Shown here: positions 58,297 to 64,000 of the stretch, one piece after another
How the letters are laid out: each line of letters opens with the position of its first letter
Position numbering within the stretch: the stretch's first letter is position 1
Assembly: GCF_039529775.1 (NCBI RefSeq)
Contig: NZ_BAAANL010000005.1
Coordinates: 372,001 to 436,000 of the forward strand
Direction: 5' to 3'
From: Myceligenerans crystallogenes
Lineage (GTDB): Bacteria; Actinomycetota; Actinomycetes; Actinomycetales; Cellulomonadaceae
Length of the DNA stretch: 64,000 nt
The notes under the pieces: model-generated
Database searches by the model: none
Told to the model about the DNA's origin: nothing
Seen by the model: only the letters and a program-made list of their open reading frames with translations
Program-made: the position numbers and the translations under genes

Positions 58297-61200
58297 TCAG
58301 GCGACCTCGTCGCCGGCTCCTTTGGGCGCGCCGGTCTCGTCGGTGTCGCCCGGCCCGGCGGCGTCGTCGTCGGACGGCGCACCGGCAGGCGCTCCCCCGG
58401 AGCGGTCCGGCAGCACGATCGCGTCGAGCGAGGCCGGGACGGCCGGGCGCTCGGCTGCCGTCTGGCGCGGCTCGGGCAGGGTGATCGCGACCTTGGGCGC
58501 CGCCTCCGGCGTCGTGCCGGGGGCGTCGGCAGCGGCCTCCGCCTCGCCGGGCCCGGGCTCGGCGGACGCGCCGGCGTCGTCGGCACCCGCGACCGCGTGC
58601 GCCTCTTCCTCCTCGTGCGCGTGCTGCGCCGCGGCCGCGATGGTGGCCAGGCGCGCCTTCACTTCCTCACGCTCCTCCGAGCTCTCTTCCGGCAGCACGG
58701 CGGCCGTCGTCGTCCCCGCGGCCTTCGGCGCCGGGCCGGTCTCGGCCTTCCCGCCGCGCTTGCGCCGCTTGCGCGCGCCGGCGGCGTCGGACGGCTCGCT
58801 GATCGCCGGGCCGCCGCGCTCGATCGGGTGGTCGTGCACCACGAAGCCACGGCCGTTGCAGTGCTCGCACGTCTCGCTGAACGCCTCGACCAGGCCCTGC
58901 CCGACGCGCTTGCGCGTCATCTGCACGAGCCCGAGCGAGGTCACCTCGGCGACCTGGTGCTTGGTGCGGTCGCGACCCAGGCATTCCACCAGGCGGCGCA
59001 GCACCAGGTCGCGGTTGGACTCCAGGACCATGTCGATGAAGTCGATGACGATGATGCCGCCGATGTCGCGCAGGCGCAGCTGCCGCACGATCTCCTCGGC
59101 CGCCTCGAGGTTGTTCCGCGTGACGGTCTCCTCGAGCGTGCCGCCCGCGCCGGTGAACTTGCCGGTGTTGACGTCCACGACGGTCATCGCCTCGGTGCGG
59201 TCGATGACCAGCGAGCCGCCGGACGGCAGCCAGACCTTGCGGTCCATGCCCTTGGCGAGCTGCTCGTCGATGCGGTGCACCTGGAAGACATCGGAGGACA
59301 TCTCTTGCCCGACCCACTTGCTCACGCGCTCGCGCAGGTCCGGCGCGAGCTCCTCGACGTACGACGAGATCTCGTTCCAGGCCCCCTCGCCCTGCACCAC
59401 GAGCGAGGAGAAGTCGTCGTTGAAGATGTCGCGCACGACGCGGATCGCGAGGTCCGGCTCGCCCTGCAGCAGCACGGGCGCGGACTTCTTCGACTTCTCG
59501 GCCTTGGAGCTGATCGCGTCCCACTGCTTCTGCAGGCGCTCGACGTCGCCGCGCAGCTCGTCCTCGCTCGCGCCCTCGGCGGCGGTGCGCACGATGACGC
59601 CCGCGCCCTCCGGCACGACCTCGCGCAGGATCTTCTTCAGGCGGTTCCGCTCGACGTCCGGCAGCTTGCGGCTGATCCCGGTCATCCCGCCGCCCGGCAC
59701 GAACACCAGGTAGCGCCCCGCCAGGGTGACCTGCGAGGTCAGGCGGGCGCCCTTGTGCCCGATCGGGTCCTTGGTGACCTGCACCAGCACCGTGTCGCCG
59801 GACTTCAGCGCCTCCTCGATGCGGCGCGGCTGACCGTCCGCGATGCCCGCGGCGTCCCAGTTCACCTCGCCCGCGTACAGCACGGCGTTGCGGCCCTTGC
59901 CGATGTCGACGAACGCGGCCTCCATGGACGGCAGCACGTTCTGCACGCGGCCCAGGTACACGTTCCCGGCCATCGAGACCTGCGACTGCTGCGAGACGTA
60001 GTGCTCCACGAGCACGCCGTCCTCCAGCACCGCGATCTGGGTGCGGCCGTCCTGCTCGCGCACCACCATCGAGCGCGAGACGGACTCGCGGCGGGCCAGG
60101 AACTCGGCCTCGGTGACGATCTGGCGGCGGCGTCCGGCGTCGCGCCCCTCGCGGCGGCGCTGCTTCTTGGCCTCGAGGCGCGTCGAGCCCTTGAGGGCCG
60201 TGACCTCGTCGGAGGACGTGCCCCGGCCGCGCGCGGCCTCCGCGCGCTCGGCCCGGCTGCCCCGGCGGCGGCGCCGGCGACGGCGGCTGCCCGCCTCGTC
60301 GTCGCCCAGGTCGGAGTCGTCGTCCCCGGCGGTCTCCGCGGTGTCGGCGGTCTCGTCGGCCTCGCCCTCGTACCCGTCGCCCTGCGCGGACTCGGTCTCC
60401 TCGTCGGCCTCGCCCTCGGCCTCGGGGTCGTCGTGGCGCGAGTCGCGGATGCGGCCGCCGCGGCGTCCCCGTCCGCCCCGGCGCCGCCGGCGGCGGGCCT
60501 GGCGCGCCTCGTCGTCCTCCTCCTCGGCGTACTCGACCTCGTCGAGATCCTCGGGCGCGAGCTCGGTCAGCTCGACGCCCTCGGCGACGAGCTCCTCCTC
60601 GATCACGGCGACCTCGTCGACCGCGGCCGCGTCGTCGGCGCTCAGCTCGGCGACCTGGAACTGCGGCGCCGCGGGCGCCACCGGCACGGTGGCCTCGGCG
60701 ATCTCGGGGACGACGTCCTGCTCGACGGCCGGCGCCGGGGCAACCTCGGCGGCCGGCTCGTCCTCGGCCTCGCGGGTCGCGAGGCGGTCCGAGTAGAAGC
60801 CCAGCGCCGGCTCGTTGCGCGGCCCGGCCTTGCGGCGGGGCCGCTGCGCGGCCGCCGGGTCCGGCGCCTGGAACAGCAGGGCGGTGGTCGCCAGCCGCGG
60901 CGCGACCTTCGGCCGCGCGAGCTGCTCGGCGCTCTCGCCGCCGGTCGCGTCCGCGTACGTCGTGCGGCCCGACGGCGCCAGGTCCGGTGCGGCGCCCGAC
61001 GGCGCCGGGTCCTTCCGGGTGGACCGCCTCCGGGCCGGGGCGGCGGGGATCTCGGCCTCGGGCTCGGCCGTGGGCTCGGGCTCGGCCACCTTGCGCGACC
61101 GCGTGCGACGCGCGGGCTTCTGCTCGACCGCGGGCTCCTCGGCGTCGGCGTCGGGCGCGACGGCGGGCACCCCTGCGGGCGCGACGGCGGGCACCCCTGC

Positions 61201-61575
61201 GGCCGGCTCCTGGACGCTCGGTTCCGGCGGCGCGACCGGCTCGGGCCGCTCGGCGACCGCCGGGAACAGCGGCGCCTGCTCGGCGGCACCCGCCGGCTTG
61301 GCCGCGCGGCGGCGCTTGGGCTTAATCGGCGCGCCGGTCCCGGCGGTGACGTTGGCGGACGGCGCCGGGGCCGACGTCGTCGGCTCGGCCGGCGGGGCGA
61401 CCTTGATGATGATCGGGGCCGCGGGCTGCGCGGGGGCCGAGGTGGTGCGCGTGGCGCGCCGTCGCACCGGCTTGCGCTGCGCCGTGCTCTCCGAGTCGCT
61501 CTGCGTCGCCAGGACCTCGGCGTCGTGATCGTTCTGTGACCCGGCGGCCGGACCTGTGGTGGAGGGAGTCGTCAC
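58297..61575 (-). CDS. rne: Ribonuclease E/G family endoribonuclease
   Basis: A 1092-residue RNase E/G. The catalytic core lies near residues 500-930. The S1 RNA-binding region is MAGNVYLGRVQNVLPSMEAA (~535). The metal-binding Asp residues are in MTVVDVNTGKFTG (~797) and GIIVIDFIDM (~843). The zinc-link cysteines are in CEHCNGRG (~905). A ~500-residue N-terminal extension, acidic with Arg-rich islands, and a ~180-residue Ala/Glu-rich tail are both disordered-looking, as in mycobacterial and streptomycete RNase E. It should process rRNA and mRNA and scaffold a degradosome. The GTG at 61575 follows AGGAG. Confidence 0.94.
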   Translation of the reverse strand: MTTPSTTGPAAGSQNDHDAEVLATQSDSESTAQRKPVRRRATRTTSAPAQPAAPIIIKVAPPAEPTTSAPAPSANVTAGTGAPIKPKRRRAAKPAGAAEQAPLFPAVAERPEPVAPPEPSVQEPAAGVPAVAPAGVPAVAPDADAEEPAVEQKPARRTRSRKVAEPEPTAEPEAEIPAAPARRRSTRKDPAPSGAAPDLAPSGRTTYADATGGESAEQLARPKVAPRLATTALLFQAPDPAAAQRPRRKAGPRNEPALGFYSDRLATREAEDEPAAEVAPAPAVEQDVVPEIAEATVPVAPAAPQFQVAELSADDAAAVDEVAVIEEELVAEGVELTELAPEDLDEVEYAEEEDDEARQARRRRRRGGRGRRGGRIRDSRHDDPEAEGEADEETESAQGDGYEGEADETADTAETAGDDDSDLGDDEAGSRRRRRRRRGSRAERAEAARGRGTSSDEVTALKGSTRLEAKKQRRREGRDAGRRRQIVTEAEFLARRESVSRSMVVREQDGRTQIAVLEDGVLVEHYVSQQSQVSMAGNVYLGRVQNVLPSMEAAFVDIGKGRNAVLYAGEVNWDAAGIADGQPRRIEEALKSGDTVLVQVTKDPIGHKGARLTSQVTLAGRYLVFVPGGGMTGISRKLPDVERNRLKKILREVVPEGAGVIVRTAAEGASEDELRGDVERLQKQWDAISSKAEKSKKSAPVLLQGEPDLAIRVVRDIFNDDFSSLVVQGEGAWNEISSYVEELAPDLRERVSKWVGQEMSSDVFQVHRIDEQLAKGMDRKVWLPSGGSLVIDRTEAMTVVDVNTGKFTGAGGTLEETVTRNNLEAAEEIVRQLRLRDIGGIIVIDFIDMVLESNRDLVLRRLVECLGRDRTKHQVAEVTSLGLVQMTRKRVGQGLVEAFSETCEHCNGRGFVVHDHPIERGGPAISEPSDAAGARKRRKRGGKAETGPAPKAAGTTTAAVLPEESSEEREEVKARLATIAAAAQHAHEEEEAHAVAGADDAGASAEPGPGEAEAAADAPGTTPEAAPKVAITLPEPRQTAAERPAVPASLDAIVLPDRSGGAPAGAPSDDDAAGPGDTDETGAPKGAGDEVA

Positions 61576-62015
61576 GTTGGGTTGCTCCTGTGCTGGTGTC
61601 CGCCCCACACCCGCGAACCGCCAGGCGGTCGGCGTCCTGGAGCACGTCGCAACGAAGCGCCGTGCCGGACAGAAGTCTCGGTTGCGGCCCCGCCGTGTCT
61701 TCGCGGTCGGCTGCGACGACGGGCCCTTTCACGCCCCGCCCTCGCGGCACCGCGGCGGACGCGGTACTGCGGGCTCTGCAACCCCCGCCGGTGATGTGGT
61801 CCGGCAAGGGCAGAACCATTCTCGCACAACGACGCGCATCCCGATCGGCCGACCCGCGGGGACGGAGAGACACTTCCCCTGAGTGGGCGATGTCACCCCG
61901 CGCGTCGTCATCACCTGCCGCGGGGCAGGCATAGGCTGCTTGTGAAGATCTGAACAAGCTTCGAACCGGCATCAGAGCAAGTACGGCACCACCATCCGAC
62001 CTCCAGGAGCCCGCA
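61576..62015. other. 440-bp intergenic region between the RNase gene and cydA
   Basis: No gene is supported here. Short open frames on both strands have no recognisable product. The right end holds the cydA promoter region (TAGGCT -10 box at 61932-61937), a Rex-like operator (61940-61957) and a CAGGAG ribosome binding site (62002-62007). The left part must contain the RNase promoter and a leader, but I could not fix a convincing -35/-10 pair. Confidence 0.6.
61940..61957. promoter_or_regulatory. Rex-like redox operator upstream of cydAB
   Basis: TTGTGAAGATCTGAACAA matches 12 of the 14 defined bases of the Rex consensus TTGTGAAnnnnTTCACAA, with the left half perfect. It begins just after the TAGGCT -10 box, over the expected transcription start. 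In Streptomyces, cydABCD is a known Rex target. Confidence 0.55.
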
Positions 62016-63512
62016 GTGGAAGCTCTCGATCTGGCGCGGTGGCAGTTCGCCATCACGACGGTCTACCACTTCATCTTCGTCCCGCTCACGATCGGCCTGG
62101 CGCCGCTCGTGGCGATCATGGAAACCGCCTGGGTACGCACCGGCAACGAGCGCTGGCTCAAGCTCACGAAGTTCTTCGGGAAGCTCTTCCTGATCAATTT
62201 CGCCATGGGCGTGGTCACCGGCATCGTGCAGGAGTTCCAGTTCGGGATGAACTGGAGCGAGTACTCGCGGTTCGTGGGGGACGTGTTCGGCGCCCCGCTC
62301 GCGATCGAGGCGCTGGCGGCCTTCTTCGTCGAGTCGACGTTCCTGGGCCTGTGGATCTTCGGCTGGGACCGGCTGCGCAAGGGCGTGCACCTCGCCTGCA
62401 TCTGGGCGGTGGCGATCGCGGTGAACCTGTCGGCCTTCTTCATCCTCGCGGCGAACTCGTGGATGCAGCACCCGGTCGGCACCCGGTTCAACCCGGAGAC
62501 CGGCCGCGCCGAGATGGTGGACATCCTCGCCGTGCTCGGCAACAACACCCTCTGGGCCGCCTTCCCGCACGCCGTGACCGCGGCGTTCCTCACCGCGGGC
62601 ACGTTCGTGGCGGGCATCGCCGCCTGGTGGATGGTGCGGCTGGTGCGCACGGGCGACGAGACGCGGATCGCGCTCGCCCGCGACGTGTACCGGCCCGCCG
62701 TCGTGCTGGGCACGGTCGCGATGCTGGTGGGCGGCGCCGGCGTCGCGATCTCCGGCGACTTCCAGGGCAAGCTCATGTTCGAGCAGCAGCCCGGCAAGAT
62801 GGCGTCGGCCGAGGCGCTGTGCGACGGCGAGGAGGCCGCCAACTTCTCGATCCTCACCATCGGCGACCTCTCCAACTCCTGCGAGGGCGTCCGCCACATC
62901 CTCGAGGTACCGGGCGTCGCCAGCTACCTCGGCACGGGGCAGTTCAGCGGGCCGGACAGCTACCTGCCCGGCGTCAACGACGTCCAGGCCGAGTACGCCG
63001 AGCGCTACGGCGAGACCGACGCCGCCGGGAACCCGATCTCCTACACCCCCAACCTCGCGCTGACCTACTGGTCCTTCCGCCTCATGATCGGCTTCGCGGC
63101 GGGCTCGGCGCTCCTGGCGCTCCTCGCCCTGTGGTTCACGCGCGGCGGCCGGGTCACCGGCAACAAGTGGTTCGCGCGCGTCGGCGTCTGGGCCATCCCC
63201 ATGCCGTTCGTCGCCTCGTCGTTCGGCTGGATCTTCACCGAGACGGGCCGCCAGCCCTGGGTCGTCGCCCCCAACCCGACCGGCATCGACCAGATCCGGC
63301 TGCTCACCGAGCGCGGCGTCTCCACGGCGGTCAGCCCCGGGATGGTGCTCGCCTCCATGATCGTCTTCACCGTCCTGTACGGGGTGCTCGCCGTGGTGTG
63401 GGGACGCCTCATGCACCGGTACGCCGTCGAGGGGGTGCCCGACGTCGTCCACGACGACTCACCCGAGGCGCGGGACGACGACGCCGACCGCCCCCTGTCC
63501 TTCGCCTACTGA
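62016..63512 (+). CDS. cydA: Cytochrome bd quinol oxidase subunit I
   Basis: A 498-residue integral membrane subunit of cytochrome bd, which oxidises menaquinol and reduces oxygen with high affinity. The haem-ligand His is in TTVYHFIFVPLTIGLA (about residue 18). FFVESTFLGLWIFGWDR and the GRQPW motif near residue 411 are diagnostic. The GTG at 62016 has CAGGAG 8 nt upstream. A Rex-like site in the promoter suggests induction when NADH/NAD is high. cydB follows after 22 bp. Confidence 0.97.
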   Translation: MEALDLARWQFAITTVYHFIFVPLTIGLAPLVAIMETAWVRTGNERWLKLTKFFGKLFLINFAMGVVTGIVQEFQFGMNWSEYSRFVGDVFGAPLAIEALAAFFVESTFLGLWIFGWDRLRKGVHLACIWAVAIAVNLSAFFILAANSWMQHPVGTRFNPETGRAEMVDILAVLGNNTLWAAFPHAVTAAFLTAGTFVAGIAAWWMVRLVRTGDETRIALARDVYRPAVVLGTVAMLVGGAGVAISGDFQGKLMFEQQPGKMASAEALCDGEEAANFSILTIGDLSNSCEGVRHILEVPGVASYLGTGQFSGPDSYLPGVNDVQAEYAERYGETDAAGNPISYTPNLALTYWSFRLMIGFAAGSALLALLALWFTRGGRVTGNKWFARVGVWAIPMPFVASSFGWIFTETGRQPWVVAPNPTGIDQIRLLTERGVSTAVSPGMVLASMIVFTVLYGVLAVVWGRLMHRYAVEGVPDVVHDDSPEARDDDADRPLSFAY

Positions 63513-63534
63513 GCCTCCCGGAAGAGGACCGACC

Positions 63535-64000
63535 ATGGATCTCGCACTCGTCTGGTTCGTGCTCATCGCCGTCCTGTGGACGGGCTACCTCGTGCTCGAG
63601 GGCTTCGACTTCGGCGTCGGCATGCTGCTCGGCGTGCTGCCGCGCGCCGACGGCACCGGCCGCAAGGACACCGAACGCCGCCTCCTGATCAACACCATCG
63701 GGCCCGTCTGGGACGGGAACGAGGTGTGGCTCATCACCGCAGCCGGGGCCACGTTCGCCGCGTTCCCCGAGTGGTACGCCACCCTGTTCTCCGGCTTCTA
63801 CCTGCCGCTGCTGGCGATCCTCGTCGCGCTGATCGTGCGGGCCGTGGCCTTCGAGTACCGCGGCAAGATCGACGACGCCGCCTGGACCCGCCGCGCCGAC
63901 CTCGCCATCCAGTTCGGCTCCTGGGTGCCCGCGTTCCTGTGGGGCCTGACGTTCGCCAACCTCGTGCGCGGCGTGCCGCTGGACGCCGGCCACCAGTACG
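63535..64000 (+). CDS. cydB: Cytochrome bd quinol oxidase subunit II (3' end outside the window)
   Basis: The first 155 codons are visible, starting at the ATG at 63535 after AAGAGGACC. The N-terminus MDLALVWFVLIAVLWTGY, the LEGFDFGVGML motif and the following NTIGPVWDGNEVWLITAAGA are unmistakable CydB signatures. It forms the bd oxidase with the CydA encoded just upstream. cydC and cydD, needed for assembly, would be expected beyond the edge. Confidence 0.95.
   Translation, partial: MDLALVWFVLIAVLWTGYLVLEGFDFGVGMLLGVLPRADGTGRKDTERRLLINTIGPVWDGNEVWLITAAGATFAAFPEWYATLFSGFYLPLLAILVALIVRAVAFEYRGKIDDAAWTRRADLAIQFGSWVPAFLWGLTFANLVRGVPLDAGHQY

Noticed and set aside
58288..61539. A ~1080-codon plus-strand frame opposite the RNase E/G gene
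   Set aside because: Low-complexity Arg/Leu/Ala translation with no family resemblance; the minus-strand frame carries all RNase motifs.
61600..61930. Several small open frames between the RNase gene and cydA
   Set aside because: Basic, low-complexity translations on both strands without ribosome binding sites; they overlap each other and the promoter region.

Overview
The window is chromosomal DNA of a very high-GC actinobacterium. The gene content fits the Promicromonosporaceae/Cellulomonadaceae part of the Micrococcales, although no single gene proves the genus. The signs are a conserved rplU-rpmA-obg-proB-proA-nadD-rsfS run, a mycothiol-dependent-type enzyme, an F420-type (Ddn-like) oxidoreductase, an SCO4848-family membrane protein, malate:quinone oxidoreductase, a cellulose-binding (CBM2) secreted protein, and many genes that seem to be translated from leaderless mRNAs (a TANNNT box 6-8 nt before the start codon).

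Left part (1-12 kb): a truncated O-antigen ligase-type membrane protein is followed by a likely zinc-responsive island. It holds an ATP-grasp ligase, an AztD-like zinc-binding lipoprotein and a YibE/F permease, with three Zur-box-like operators. Then come leuS, a VKOR-family membrane oxidoreductase with a DtxR/MntR-type regulator, and a membrane metallophosphoesterase.

12-30 kb: a non-homologous end-joining operon (ligD-ku), a glutaredoxin-like protein with one active-site Cys replaced, an IdeR-box siderophore-interacting protein, small enzymes (MDMPI, two VOC proteins, GNAT, SRPBCC, PNPOx-like), a CHAD protein, mqo, a divergent CGNR regulator/EamA exporter pair, and an apparent P450-pntA-pntB operon. 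The P450 lacks the normal ExxR glutamate. A 50-bp dispersed repeat occurs in two intergenic gaps, beside ligD and beside pntB.

30-41 kb: two divergent PAP2 paralogues around a deaminase, the modABC molybdate operon, a PQQ-type sugar dehydrogenase lipoprotein, an FHA protein and a Ddn-like oxidoreductase. These are followed by a four-gene module: a dikinase-type ATP-binding/phosphohistidine protein with a histidine phosphatase, divergent from two overlapping DNA-binding proteins, with stacked palindromes in the shared promoter. I regard this as the best candidate for an undescribed system.

41-49 kb: a TetR gene with two perfect operators, two identical tRNA-Ala(GGC) genes in inverted orientation 2.7 kb apart flanking a PadR/permease-prefix/DUF418 block, an OLD/AAA15-type ATPase just beyond the second tRNA (probable foreign islet), and a secreted CBM2-Cip1-like protein.

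49-64 kb: core genes on the minus strand (histidine phosphatase, rsfS, a Pro/Gly-rich membrane protein, nadD, proA, proB, obg, rpmA, rplU), then pcm, a large RNase E/G, and the start of cydAB behind a Rex-like operator. No rRNA, CRISPR array, transposase or phage genes were seen.
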